Shown here: piece after piece, positions 51,938-60,889 of the stretch
Layout: each line of letters starts with the position of its first letter
Numbering within the stretch: position 1 is the stretch's first letter
Source of the DNA: Flavobacteriales bacterium
GTDB lineage: Bacteria; Bacteroidota; Bacteroidia; Flavobacteriales; Flavobacteriaceae
Length of the DNA: 64,000 nucleotides
Reading direction: 5' to 3'
NCBI GenBank assembly: GCA_011524905.1
Contig: WTJI01000048.1
Span: 26,045 to 90,044 of the forward strand
Notes under the pieces: generated by a model
Databases searched by the model: none
The model's input: the letters and a program-made list of their open reading frames with translations, nothing else
What the model was told of the DNA's origin: nothing
Translations under genes and position numbers: made by a program

Positions 51938-52819
51938 GTGGCAGCTCGCCAGACATTAACGCATTTCTGGCTCAAGCTGTTAGGTACTTTCAGTTTGGTT
52001 CGTGGCAACAATATTGCCCTTTTAGCTCTGACCCAGTATTTGATTGCATATTACATCATGGCACCAGAAGGTCCATTCAGAAAAGTTTGGTTTGACCTCC
52101 AATTATTTTGCTTGGTTTTGGCTTCTTCATTGGTTGTTTCGGCAGGATACATTCTCAATAATTTTTTTGATGCGGCAAAGGATCAAATCAACCGACCTAA
52201 AAAATATTTATTGCGCCATTTGCTATCTCAAAGAGAGCAACTCACGCTTTTTTTTATTTTGAATATGATAGCTGTTATTGTTGCAGCAGCAGTATCGTTT
52301 AAGGCCGTGTTATTTTTTGGTTGCTACAGTCTGGCCATATATGCTTACAGTGTTTTTTTTAAGCGATTGTATTGGGTTAGTAATGGGGTGGCCGCTTTTT
52401 TGGTTTTGCTACCATTTTATGTATTGGCATTATATTATGACTTCCATGAAACCACCGTTTATATTTTGGCCATCTATCTGTTTTTACTACTATTGATTAG
52501 GGATTTAATCAAAGATTTGGCTAATTATAAAGGGGATTTTGCCCAGCGTTACCAAACATTACCTATTGTTTTTGGCGCGACAAAAACCAAATTGATTATC
52601 AGTTGTATTGTTTTTTTGGCAGCAATACCCTTGTGGTATCTTCTTGAAGTGTTGACAGCCAGTTGGCGTTATTTTTTCCTAGGTTCCTATCCACTGCTTT
52701 TAATCTTACTGCCCATTTTGTGGCGCGCCTCGACCCAAAAGATGTATCTTTGGCTGCACAACATCGTAAAAACGCTTATTTTTTTTGGCGTTCTAAGCAT
52801 CTACTGGAGTAACAAATGA
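51938..52819 (+). CDS. UbiA-family prenyltransferase (geranylgeranylglycerol-phosphate synthase-like)
   Basis: This is a 293-residue membrane protein with about nine helices. The first Asp-rich motif is NNFFDAAKDQINRPKKY and the second is RDLIKDLANYKGDFAQRY. The family attaches polyprenyl groups to small acceptors. In Bacteroidota this gene is usually labelled geranylgeranylglycerol-phosphate geranylgeranyltransferase, but the real acceptor is not established from sequence. Start is GTG (51938), 3 bases after the kinase. It overlaps the next gene by 4 bases (ATGA). Confidence 0.88.
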   Translation: MAARQTLTHFWLKLLGTFSLVRGNNIALLALTQYLIAYYIMAPEGPFRKVWFDLQLFCLVLASSLVVSAGYILNNFFDAAKDQINRPKKYLLRHLLSQREQLTLFFILNMIAVIVAAAVSFKAVLFFGCYSLAIYAYSVFFKRLYWVSNGVAAFLVLLPFYVLALYYDFHETTVYILAIYLFLLLLIRDLIKDLANYKGDFAQRYQTLPIVFGATKTKLIISCIVFLAAIPLWYLLEVLTASWRYFFLGSYPLLLILLPILWRASTQKMYLWLHNIVKTLIFFGVLSIYWSNK

Positions 52820-53598
52820 AGCCCAAAAAATTTCGACAAGCACCCTCTAAAAAATTTAAAACCAAAGCTTTTAGTCAAAACGAAAGGGACAAAGGTACCC
52901 GGTTAAACAAGCATTTGGCTAATGCTGGGATTTGTTCTCGCCGGGAAGCCGATGAACTCATTGCTATGGGGATGGTTCAGGTCAATGGTAAAGTTGTGAC
53001 TGAAATGGGCTTCAGAGTGCAGCCGAAAGATGAGGTTCGATATGATGGACAGCGTATCTTAGGGCAAAAACCAGTCTATATCTTATTGAACAAGCCCAAA
53101 GGGTTTGTAGCAACTGCTCAAGGTGGTGCGATCAAAAAGTCAGTACAAGAACTGATACAAACTGCAGCTCCATTTAAAATTCCCCCTATAGGTGACATGG
53201 GAAGACCCATGATGGGTTTGTTGTTTTTCACCAATGATGCCAAGCTTCGCTCAAAAATTAACGAATCCAAAAGAGGGGTAGAGATGCTTTACAAACTAGT
53301 ATTGGATCGGAATCTTACGCCCAGCGATATGGATAAGTTAAAACAACCGCAGCAAGTTTTTGGCCAAACGTATCAATTTGATCGACTTTCGTTTGTTGAT
53401 GGGGGTACGAAAAGAGAATTGGGCTTGGAAGTACGCCACATACAACCCAGTATTGTGGTGAAAATTTTTGGCCAGTATAATTATAAAATTCAGCAGTTAG
53501 ATCGCGTTGTGTGGGCTGGTTTAACCAAAAAAGACTTGACTCGCGGTCGTTGGCGTCATTTGAATGAAACCGAAGTCAACCGACTTCGGATGTTATAA
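52816..53598 (+). CDS. RsuA/RluB-type pseudouridine synthase homologue lacking the catalytic Asp
   Basis: This 260-residue protein has the layout of RsuA/RluB/RluF enzymes: a basic start, an S4 domain (LNKHLANAGICSRREADELIAMGMVQVNGK) and the catalytic-domain opening YILLNKPKGFVATAQ. Where the family has G-R-L-D with the nucleophilic Asp, this sequence reads G126-D127-M128-G129, then R-P-M-M-G-L-L. The catalytic Asp is Gly, the preceding Arg is Asp, and a later Lys of the KxY motif is Met (MLYKLVL). The fold seems complete and the reading frame unbroken. It should bind rRNA but not isomerise uridine by the known mechanism. Confidence 0.88.
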   Translation: MKPKKFRQAPSKKFKTKAFSQNERDKGTRLNKHLANAGICSRREADELIAMGMVQVNGKVVTEMGFRVQPKDEVRYDGQRILGQKPVYILLNKPKGFVATAQGGAIKKSVQELIQTAAPFKIPPIGDMGRPMMGLLFFTNDAKLRSKINESKRGVEMLYKLVLDRNLTPSDMDKLKQPQQVFGQTYQFDRLSFVDGGTKRELGLEVRHIQPSIVVKIFGQYNYKIQQLDRVVWAGLTKKDLTRGRWRHLNETEVNRLRML

Positions 53599-54902
53599 TT
53601 CCAAATTTCCCAAAACAAAAAAGTATATACTGGCAAGTATTCTAGCCACACCAGCCATGGCGGGGCTTCAACGACCACATTTTGATAAGACAAATAGCTG
53701 AAAAATACAGTATAGGACCATATCCAACTGTATCGGTATTGGGTTAAGCTTCCTAAAAAGACCAAATGAATAACATACCATGGGTGAATGGTTGTTGCGG
53801 TAAAGTAATACAAACTCAATAGCCCCAGGGCATGTTGCCACAGTAATTTTTCTTTTCCTTTTCGGGGCCATATTGCAAACAATCCTATTGTACCAGTTAG
53901 TAGCCACGGGGTTATTTTTCCTAACGTTCTGATGATGTTATAGCCCGTTAGTTGATAGCCCCATTCTCGGATGAGGTAGTACCAACTGGCATTAAACTCA
54001 AAGTTAGAAAACCATAGACCAATGGTTTGTAAGTAATGCGAAATGGTGGTTGGGTTGAGGTAGCTGCTCCAGAAGAATACCGAAAAAAGGCTGCCATAGC
54101 CAATCATTCTTATTAGTCCTTTTTTGTCCATATGTTGTAGTAAGAGTGGTAGCCAAATTAAAGGGACAAGTTTAATGGCAACACTCATAGCAAAAAAGAA
54201 TGCCGACCCAATCCTTTTATTTTGTTTCAAAAACCATATACCCCAAGCAACTGCTGCCAGCATTAATCCTTCACTATGCAAATTCCCTGTTGCTTCCACA
54301 ATCAGAAGGGGGTTGAGATAATAACCCCAGACGACCTGTTTTGGGTAGGCATAGCTTTTTACCAGTCTAAGTAAGCCAATTGCTGCTACCACATCGCCAA
54401 CAATCAAGATGAATCGAAGTATCCCCAATTGTGCCATTAGTGATTGTCCGCCCAGCCAAGCAGTTAGCGCAAAGAGCCATTGACTCGCAGGCGGGTAATT
54501 GGAATAGTTTTGTTGACTGAGGCCTCCCATTCCCTCGTAAAGCGTACATGTCAGCGGGCTTTCTATTTTTTCAATGAGTAAATTGGGTTTAAAGTCGTAG
54601 GGATTGATACCCAATGTGTTTAGATGACCGTCCCATAAGAAACGATAAAAATCTTGAGATAAGATTGGGATATGGTTCCAAAACATCAACCGAAAAACAA
54701 GGCCGATGGCTAAAGCAATTTCCCATCTTATTTTACTAAAATACAAGAAGAGCAAACCTGCAAAGGCCAGGGAATAGAAATAAAGTAGGGGGGCAATGGT
54801 CGTTCTCTGTGGAAGGGCTGCCAATTCCAAATAAGCCCAGCAACACAATACAAAGCCTAGGCAAGCCAATATCAGCGTCTGCCAAGGTTTATGCGCGTCC
54901 AC
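53556..54902 (-). CDS. GT-C type membrane mannosyltransferase-like protein
   Basis: This is a 448-residue integral membrane protein with about 11 helices. A loop near residue 85 reads LSQDFYRFLWDGHLNTLGINPYDF, the acidic-motif loop of polyprenol-phosphate-mannose-dependent mannosyltransferases (GT87/GT39-like families), which face the periplasm. It is the last gene of the minus-strand cluster, starting inside the end of the upstream GT2 gene (14-base overlap), and its stop overlaps the convergent pseudouridine-synthase homologue by 43 bases. The sugar and acceptor are unknown. Confidence 0.8.
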   Translation of the reverse strand: MDAHKPWQTLILACLGFVLCCWAYLELAALPQRTTIAPLLYFYSLAFAGLLFLYFSKIRWEIALAIGLVFRLMFWNHIPILSQDFYRFLWDGHLNTLGINPYDFKPNLLIEKIESPLTCTLYEGMGGLSQQNYSNYPPASQWLFALTAWLGGQSLMAQLGILRFILIVGDVVAAIGLLRLVKSYAYPKQVVWGYYLNPLLIVEATGNLHSEGLMLAAVAWGIWFLKQNKRIGSAFFFAMSVAIKLVPLIWLPLLLQHMDKKGLIRMIGYGSLFSVFFWSSYLNPTTISHYLQTIGLWFSNFEFNASWYYLIREWGYQLTGYNIIRTLGKITPWLLTGTIGLFAIWPRKGKEKLLWQHALGLLSLYYFTATTIHPWYVIHLVFLGSLTQYRYSWIWSYTVFFSYLSYQNVVVEAPPWLVWLEYLPVYTFLFWEIWNYNIRSRLTSVSFK

Positions 54903-56403
54903 GGAAAGTTTGTACTACGATAAAACTAAAACCAAGAAAAAGCATCAGGTGAAAGGGGAAGAGTCCCCAATCTCCTTGTTTTCCTACATGAAAAGCACTA
55001 TACATGCCAAATAAAAAGTAGAACGCTAAAATCCCCTCCCACAACACATTTTTCGATACTTTCATAGACACATATTTGTTGTTTTGCCAACGGCTTTTCT
55101 GCTGGGTGATGTTGAATTTAGGAGTACGAATAAAAGCGCTTTTTTTCCCAAAATGACCTTCTAAAACAGCCTTACTATTATGGACAGAAAGTCCCATGGC
55201 AATGGTGTAAAAGGTGAAAAAACGCATTATATAAGCCCAAAATCCTTTCCATCCTTTGCTATAACGTTCTTGATACATTTGCCAATACCCCATAAAAAAG
55301 AAGAAGGTCGATATTAAAAAAAGACTAGCCAAATTAAAGAACCACGCCAGTCCAGGCCATTGGGCTTTTAAATAGAGCATGGGAACACTCAAAAAGGCTA
55401 CTGTTAATACACACAAAAACATACTGCTGCTCAGAAGATGAACCGTAGCATGGATTTTAGAGGAAAGATGGAGTCGATCACTCTGCCAAACTTTTCGAAT
55501 CATTTTCTGAAAATTTTCTGCACCGCCTTTGTTCCATCGAAATTGTTGGGAGCGAATGGCATTCATCGTAACGGGTAATTCAGCTGGGGTTTCTACCGAT
55601 TCCAAAAACATAAACTGCCAATTATTGAGTTGAGCTCTATAACTCAAATCCAAATCTTCGGTTAGGGTATCGCCTTGCCAATTCCCTGCATCTTCAATGC
55701 AGTTTTTTCGCCAAACACCCGCGGTTCCGTTGAAATTAATAAAGTGCCCCAGGCTGTTCCTTCCCGTTTGTTCAAGGGTAAAATGTGCATCCAAGGCAAA
55801 TGCTTGTATTTTGGTGAGCAATGAAAAATCTTTATTCAGATGTCCCCATCGAGTTTGGACGACTCCGATTTGGGGTGCTTTGAAATAGGGTATGGTATTG
55901 AGTAACCAATCGTTCTGAGGAAGGAAATCCGCATCAAAAATGGCAATAAACTCACCTTTTGCTACTTTCAGCCCTGCTTTGAGCGCTCCAGCTTTAAATC
56001 CTGTTCGATTGCCACGGCGTAGCTGATTGATGGCAAATCCCTGTTGTTGATATTCTCGCACCAGTTGGGCTGTGAGTTCTACTGACTCGTCGGTAGAGTC
56101 ATCCAAAACTTGTATCTCTAGTTTCTCCTTGGGATAGGTCAGGGCTGTGATCGATGCCAAGAGTCGTTCCATGACATACAATTCATTATAAACAGGCAGT
56201 TGGATTGTGACGAAAGGGTATGGGTCTCCCTTGTCAAAATGCCATCGGGTAGCAGATTTTGGATTTTTTTTTACCCGATAGTACTGCCATGCCAGCAGGC
56301 CTTGTGTCATGCTAAAGACCAGAAGGAGGAGTAGCGCAAGGAAATAAAGCCCCATAAGGAAATAAGCCATCCATATCATGATATTGTCCCATAATAATGT
56401 CAC
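54889..56403 (-). CDS. processive-type GT2 glycosyltransferase, membrane-bound
   Basis: This 504-residue protein has one N-terminal helix pair, a cytoplasmic GT2 domain with VLDDSTDESVEL, FDADFLPQNDWLL and TEDLDLSYRAQ, and the QxxRW motif in RSQQFRWNKGG. Four further C-terminal helices follow. This is the domain plan of cellulose/glucomannan synthase-like enzymes. Substrate specificity cannot be read from sequence. The gene lies 1 base behind the smaller GT2 gene and overlaps the next by 14 bases, so it belongs to one transcription unit with both. Confidence 0.88.
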   Translation of the reverse strand: MTLLWDNIMIWMAYFLMGLYFLALLLLLVFSMTQGLLAWQYYRVKKNPKSATRWHFDKGDPYPFVTIQLPVYNELYVMERLLASITALTYPKEKLEIQVLDDSTDESVELTAQLVREYQQQGFAINQLRRGNRTGFKAGALKAGLKVAKGEFIAIFDADFLPQNDWLLNTIPYFKAPQIGVVQTRWGHLNKDFSLLTKIQAFALDAHFTLEQTGRNSLGHFINFNGTAGVWRKNCIEDAGNWQGDTLTEDLDLSYRAQLNNWQFMFLESVETPAELPVTMNAIRSQQFRWNKGGAENFQKMIRKVWQSDRLHLSSKIHATVHLLSSSMFLCVLTVAFLSVPMLYLKAQWPGLAWFFNLASLFLISTFFFFMGYWQMYQERYSKGWKGFWAYIMRFFTFYTIAMGLSVHNSKAVLEGHFGKKSAFIRTPKFNITQQKSRWQNNKYVSMKVSKNVLWEGILAFYFLFGMYSAFHVGKQGDWGLFPFHLMLFLGFSFIVVQTFRGRA

Positions 56404-56404
56404 G

Positions 56405-57094
56405 CTAAAAGTAATATTTCAGTATCCACCCAATAATTTTAATCCCTGCAAAGATAGTCCCTTTGACCGTACCCGATACCTTGGATTGTCCAATGCGTTT
56501 TTTATATCGAACGGGTATTTCGAGGTATGGAATCTGGTGCTTTAAAATTTTTAATTGCATTTCAACGGTCCAGCCATAGGTTTTGTCTTTCATCTGCAAC
56601 TGTTGCAGTCTGGTCCAGCGTATCGCTCGAAAAGGCCCTAAATCGGTAAATCGACTTCCATAGAGCCATCGCATGAGTGAACAGGCCAGCGCATTGCCAA
56701 AAATTTGTTGTGGCGTTAGTGCGCCTTTTTCTCTACCGCCCAGATGACGCGCACCCAACACAAAATCAACCCTACCTGCTACAATGGGTTGGGTAAGTAG
56801 CTCGAGTTCTTCTGGGTAATCAGAATAATCCCCATCCAAAAAAACTACGATGTCAGGTGGGGTTTTTGCCAAGTGCGCCAACCCTTTCAGGCAAGCAAAG
56901 CCATATCCTTTTTTAGGTTCATAGAGCACCTCTGCGCCAGCCTGTTGCGCCACTTCAGCCGTACGATCAGTAGATCCATTGTTTACCACAACAATGGTGC
57001 TGACCATGGCTGGAATCTCCGCTATGACTTTGTCAATGGACTGTTGTTCATTAAAGGCTGGAATGATGACAGCGATCGAACTCTTATTGGTCAT
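56405..57094 (-). CDS. GT2 glycosyltransferase (DPM/DPG synthase-like)
   Basis: This is a 229-residue GT-A transferase with VIIPAFNEQQSIDKVI, VVNNGSTDRTAEVA and the metal motif FLDGDYSDYPEEL. The C terminus has a weakly hydrophobic stretch (FAGIKIIGWILKYYF) but no clear membrane domain. It could glycosylate a polyprenyl phosphate, feeding the GT-C enzyme of the same operon. Its start overlaps the ferredoxin gene by 11 bases. Confidence 0.85.
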   Translation of the reverse strand: MTNKSSIAVIIPAFNEQQSIDKVIAEIPAMVSTIVVVNNGSTDRTAEVAQQAGAEVLYEPKKGYGFACLKGLAHLAKTPPDIVVFLDGDYSDYPEELELLTQPIVAGRVDFVLGARHLGGREKGALTPQQIFGNALACSLMRWLYGSRFTDLGPFRAIRWTRLQQLQMKDKTYGWTVEMQLKILKHQIPYLEIPVRYKKRIGQSKVSGTVKGTIFAGIKIIGWILKYYF

Positions 57095-58631
57095 TGTTTG
57101 ATTCCATTAGATGACCCAAAGGATAATTGGGAATTTCTGTTCGATTTGTCACAGCTCCATTTTCTAATTTGAGCACACCACGCGGACAAACCTCAGCACA
57201 AATACCACAGCCGACACATGACGAACGAACAATATTTTGCCCTTTTTGCGCATAACTTCTCACATCTATCCCCATTTCACAGTAGGTGGAACAGTTTCCA
57301 CAGGAGATACATTGTCCCCCGTTGGTTGTGATGCGAAAACGTGAAAACAGCCGCTGTTGAAGCCCTAGAATAGCAGCCATGGGGCATCCAAAACGACACC
57401 AAACCCTACTTCCCAAAAGCGGATAAAAACCAACCCCGAGCACCCCAGAAAAAACAGCTCCAACGCCAAACCCATACCACTCGCGTATGCTGTAACTGGA
57501 AAAGCCGAGCAGGTTATCATTGCCCGAAAAAAATTGAATACTAAGTAGACCAACTAGGATGATCCCGATGCTCATTAAGGAATAGCGCGCATCGGGATCC
57601 ATATCCTTACGCTTCCAATACCACAAACCAGAAAATAGTATGCTAAAAAATATGACTGCTATCATCGTAAATAGTGATCTGTCGAAAAACGTAGGATTGT
57701 TAGCAGACCCCAAAAAAGTCCACAAGACTGCAAGGGTGGTCAGCGTTACAAAAACCAAAACGGCGTGAATCATCCACCGTTCAAGTTTCCAAACACTAAG
57801 CTTCGTACTAGACAACTGTCGGAAGGGATCACCAGCGGTTTCTGCCAAGGCCCCACAACCACAAACCCAAGAACAGTACCAACGTTTTCCGTAACGATAG
57901 GTCAAAAAAGGTGATATCACGAAAATAAGAAGCAGTCCAAAGCCTAAAAAAAACAATCCCAAATTTCCTCCATTGAGCATATTGAGTAGATGCCAATCTT
58001 CAAAAAAGTAATAGTTCAAAGGCCACATATTCTTCAGATCTTTTGAAAAATAGGGCGTATCTGGATGCAGTAAGGCCAATAATTCTGGTATTAAAAAGGC
58101 AAAGCCCAACTGGAAAAACATGGTGCTCAGGGTACGCCACTGTTGGTAGCGACTGTGTCTGTATTTAAAGAGAAATTTGACCCCAAAAACCAAAATGGCA
58201 AGTGTGTAAAGCACGCCATAAACAAACCATTGGGAGGCTGGTTGACCATTCAAAAAGCGACTCAGCGGATCGAAGAATGCGATTAGACCAATACTTGTTC
58301 CCTCTTTTCGATAGCCCAGCCACTCTGGGTAAAAATACAAAGCGATATAAAATGCGGTAAGAACAACCCCCAAGCTCCAACCGCCCAGCCCACGTGCCGA
58401 AAGGCTTTTATGGAACACCCCATTGTTTTTGATGCCTGGCGACTGACCAAGATATTGCTGCCAGCTATAGCCCACAACGCCGACCCCAATGAGGCATAGG
58501 CTACTGGTCAAATACCATGTGGTATCGAGGAGGGGCATAACCAGCGGAAGGCATAGACCCAAAAGCCCTAGCCATCCCATAAGTGTAAATGCATATTTTG
58601 TAAGACCGAGTGGAGGTGTTGTTGATGTCAT
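57084..58631 (-). CDS. membrane polyferredoxin (NosR/NapH-like, 4Fe-4S)
   Basis: This 515-residue protein has about ten membrane helices and four cysteine groups. Two are in C-x-x-x-C form, YCSWVCGCGALAE (near 275) and WCRFGCPMAAILG (near 410), as in NapH/NosR. Two are C-terminal [4Fe-4S] ferredoxin motifs, CISCGNCSTYCEMG and CVGCGICAEVCPRG. It is a candidate membrane electron conduit. It overlaps the FAD oxidoreductase gene by 4 bases; together they look like a reductase and its membrane partner, the direction of electron flow unknown. Confidence 0.85.
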   Translation of the reverse strand: MTSTTPPLGLTKYAFTLMGWLGLLGLCLPLVMPLLDTTWYLTSSLCLIGVGVVGYSWQQYLGQSPGIKNNGVFHKSLSARGLGGWSLGVVLTAFYIALYFYPEWLGYRKEGTSIGLIAFFDPLSRFLNGQPASQWFVYGVLYTLAILVFGVKFLFKYRHSRYQQWRTLSTMFFQLGFAFLIPELLALLHPDTPYFSKDLKNMWPLNYYFFEDWHLLNMLNGGNLGLFFLGFGLLLIFVISPFLTYRYGKRWYCSWVCGCGALAETAGDPFRQLSSTKLSVWKLERWMIHAVLVFVTLTTLAVLWTFLGSANNPTFFDRSLFTMIAVIFFSILFSGLWYWKRKDMDPDARYSLMSIGIILVGLLSIQFFSGNDNLLGFSSYSIREWYGFGVGAVFSGVLGVGFYPLLGSRVWCRFGCPMAAILGLQQRLFSRFRITTNGGQCISCGNCSTYCEMGIDVRSYAQKGQNIVRSSCVGCGICAEVCPRGVLKLENGAVTNRTEIPNYPLGHLMESNNDQ

Positions 58632-59926
58632 ATCATATTTTGTTTGGATCGAAATGCCAAGCTGATTTCGTCTTGATATTGGGGTGTCAATTCGGGATCA
58701 AAACAGGCTTGGTCTAATTGGTCGATGGCTGCGTCTACGGTAATTCCTTCCAGCAGCCATTGATGCAAGACTTGGTGTCGCAATCTGATTCCCATTGAGT
58801 TTACCCCCAGTAATTGACGGTTAGTGGGTCGGAAAGCCCAGCGAACGAGAATGGACTTGGTGGGGTGCTGCCAAAACCATTGCCGTTCATTTTTCTCATC
58901 AGATTCCGCTGACACCTGTCCGTAGGTTTGGTATTCGATATCAAAAAACTTAGCTGAATTAAACCAAGGGCCAGGTTGATAGTTGGTGGGCTGACCCAAT
59001 AAGGTTTGCGCCAGGGTTTCGCCCATCATTCGACCTGTGTACCACACCGCTTCCACAGATGGGCGTCCAGGCAACGGACTTATTTGCTCAGCGCAATCAC
59101 CAATCGCATAAACATGGGGTATATTGGTAGCCAAAGATCGGTTCACCCGAATCCCTTTCCCACAATCTAGATCTGAATCTCTTAGAAAATCAATATGGGG
59201 TCGTACGCCTACGGTTAAGCCTACATACTGACAGGATAGGGTTTCGCCATCTTGCGTGACAACACCGCTAACAGCCCCTTCACTATCTGTAGTGATAGAC
59301 TTAAGCGTTGTATTGAGACGTAAGTCAATACCATGACCGCGGATATGTTGGTTTATCATTTCCGATTCTGCCGCTGGAAGTACGGTATTCCAAAAACTAT
59401 TTTCTCGAACCAAAAAACAAACTGCTTTGCCCCGACTGCGAAGCATTTCGGCCAATTCGATGCCAATCAGCCCCCCCCCAACAATCACGGCTTTTTCTAT
59501 TTCTGGGGTCCAGTTTTCTAGCTGTTCAAGGTCGCTTTTGTGGTACAAGCCTTGCACCCGTTTTGCCGTTTCACCGGGCCAGCCTGGTTTGTTGGGAATT
59601 GACCCTACTGCCCATACCAAATCGCCGTAGGGTAGAAATCCCCCATTTTCTAGGTGAATGATTTGTTTTTCTGGATTGAAACGAACCACGCGATCTTGCA
59701 GCAGTTGAATGTTATTTTTTTCCCAAAACCCATCTTCATAGGGTTGGGTGTGTTCAAATTTCATGTGCCCCATATAGACGTACATCAGAGCGGTACGGGA
59801 AAAGAAATAAGGATGTTCATCGGAAATGATCAGGATGGGTCGATTTGACTTTTTTCTGACATGACGAGCCAATGTGGTGCCTGAAATCCCGTTCCCCACA
59901 ATAATGAGATTTGTCTTGCTTTCCAT
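58628..59926 (-). CDS. NAD(P)/FAD-dependent oxidoreductase
   Basis: This flavoprotein of about 432 residues has the class I pyridine-nucleotide-disulphide-reductase plan: FAD loop LIIVGNGISGTTLARHV, NAD(P) loop AVIVGGGLIGIELAEML near residue 150 and the second FAD motif HVYAIGDCAEQ. There is no redox-active CxxC, so it resembles NirB-type or ferredoxin/rubredoxin reductases. The frame opens at a TTG (59941); I prefer the ATG at 59926. The 200 bases upstream separate it from the first part of the cluster and carry a small ORF on the other strand. Confidence 0.9.
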   Translation of the reverse strand: MESKTNLIIVGNGISGTTLARHVRKKSNRPILIISDEHPYFFSRTALMYVYMGHMKFEHTQPYEDGFWEKNNIQLLQDRVVRFNPEKQIIHLENGGFLPYGDLVWAVGSIPNKPGWPGETAKRVQGLYHKSDLEQLENWTPEIEKAVIVGGGLIGIELAEMLRSRGKAVCFLVRENSFWNTVLPAAESEMINQHIRGHGIDLRLNTTLKSITTDSEGAVSGVVTQDGETLSCQYVGLTVGVRPHIDFLRDSDLDCGKGIRVNRSLATNIPHVYAIGDCAEQISPLPGRPSVEAVWYTGRMMGETLAQTLLGQPTNYQPGPWFNSAKFFDIEYQTYGQVSAESDEKNERQWFWQHPTKSILVRWAFRPTNRQLLGVNSMGIRLRHQVLHQWLLEGITVDAAIDQLDQACFDPELTPQYQDEISLAFRSKQNMI

Positions 59927-59995
59927 CAATATAAAGTACAAATTTTGGTCAATTCACTGATTTTAGCTATATTATACTTTCCAAATCTTATCAAC

Positions 59996-60187
59996 ATGTA
60001 CGTATTCTTATTTTTAATTTTTCTGGTTGCCTGTGGTAGTTTGTTGGTTCATTTTGTCAACAAGTTCCTGATTGAAGGATTTGACTGGTTTTCAGGCAGT
60101 CTTTATGTGATTATTTACTTGATATTTTGCGGGCTATTTTGGTTAACAATTTTCACGCCTTATTATCTGATTCGCGATGCTTTGTGA
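59996..60187 (+). CDS. possible 63-residue two-helix membrane protein
   Basis: From an ATG at 59996 the frame codes for a very hydrophobic 63-residue protein with two predicted helices (about 1-20 and 30-55) and an ending PYYLIRDAL. It reads against the surrounding minus-strand cluster and its last 45 bases overlap the 3' end of the glycosyltransferase gene. Hydrophobic frames can arise by chance opposite coding DNA, but two thirds of this one lies in otherwise empty space. Confidence 0.4.
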   Translation: MYVFLFLIFLVACGSLLVHFVNKFLIEGFDWFSGSLYVIIYLIFCGLFWLTIFTPYYLIRDAL

Positions 60188-60889
60188 GTTGCCAAAACGG
60201 CGTGAATAATACCGAGACAATAGGCTGGGGCTACAGCCCAAGTAATGTAATGCATGAAGGATACGAAAGTGAAAGTGGGTGTAAACAATACCATGCTTCA
60301 CAAACTTGCGTGCTGAACTCATCAATGCAGCAGGCCACACGACTAGTGTGCAAACCTGAAACAACCGCCTGATAATTTCCAGATCTTCACACACCACAAA
60401 GTTCGGATCATAGCCGCCAACAGCTGTAAAATCACACTGGCGAACAAGCAATCCTTGATCACCCCCACGAAACCATAGTGAAGGCCATCTACTCCCATAG
60501 GCTGCCAAACGCAGCAAAGGATGATCGTGGTCAAATCGAAGACGAAAGCAGGCGATGACTTGTTGCTGCCCCAAACACGATTGCACTAAGGTTTGCCATG
60601 TGGAAGGCAGCTTGCTGTCCACATGTAAAAATAAGAGCCAGGGGCCCCTTGCCTTAGCGGCGCCATGATTCATTTGATTGGCCCGCCCTTTTTCTGATGT
60701 GTAATACCGTATCTCTTTTTGTTGCTCCAAATAAGATTGACTCCCATCTGTACTACCCCCATCAACCACAACCAGTTCATACCAGTCGCACCTATCGAAT
60801 TGAGATAAAAAACGGGGGAGGTTCGGGCGTTCATTCCAAACGGGAACGATGATGGACAATTGAAGGTTATTCGTTGAGCGACCAGTCAT
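60143..60889 (-). CDS. TIGR04283-type (arsenosugar-associated) glycosyltransferase
   Basis: This is a GT2 transferase of about 248 residues: LSIIVPVWNERPNLPRFL, VVVDGGSTDGSQSYL, FLHVDSKLPSTW and GGDQGLLVRQCDFTAVGGYD. Together these are the signature of TIGR04283 (rSAM/selenodomain-associated transferase 2), found in arsenosugar and related clusters. The ATG at 60889 overlaps the DUF547 gene by 23 bases, so translation is coupled. It may add a sugar or glycerol-type group to the arsenoribose; the exact reaction is inferred. Confidence 0.88.
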   Translation of the reverse strand: MTGRSTNNLQLSIIVPVWNERPNLPRFLSQFDRCDWYELVVVDGGSTDGSQSYLEQQKEIRYYTSEKGRANQMNHGAAKARGPWLLFLHVDSKLPSTWQTLVQSCLGQQQVIACFRLRFDHDHPLLRLAAYGSRWPSLWFRGGDQGLLVRQCDFTAVGGYDPNFVVCEDLEIIRRLFQVCTLVVWPAALMSSARKFVKHGIVYTHFHFRILHALHYLGCSPSLLSRYYSRRFGNSQSIANQIIRRENC

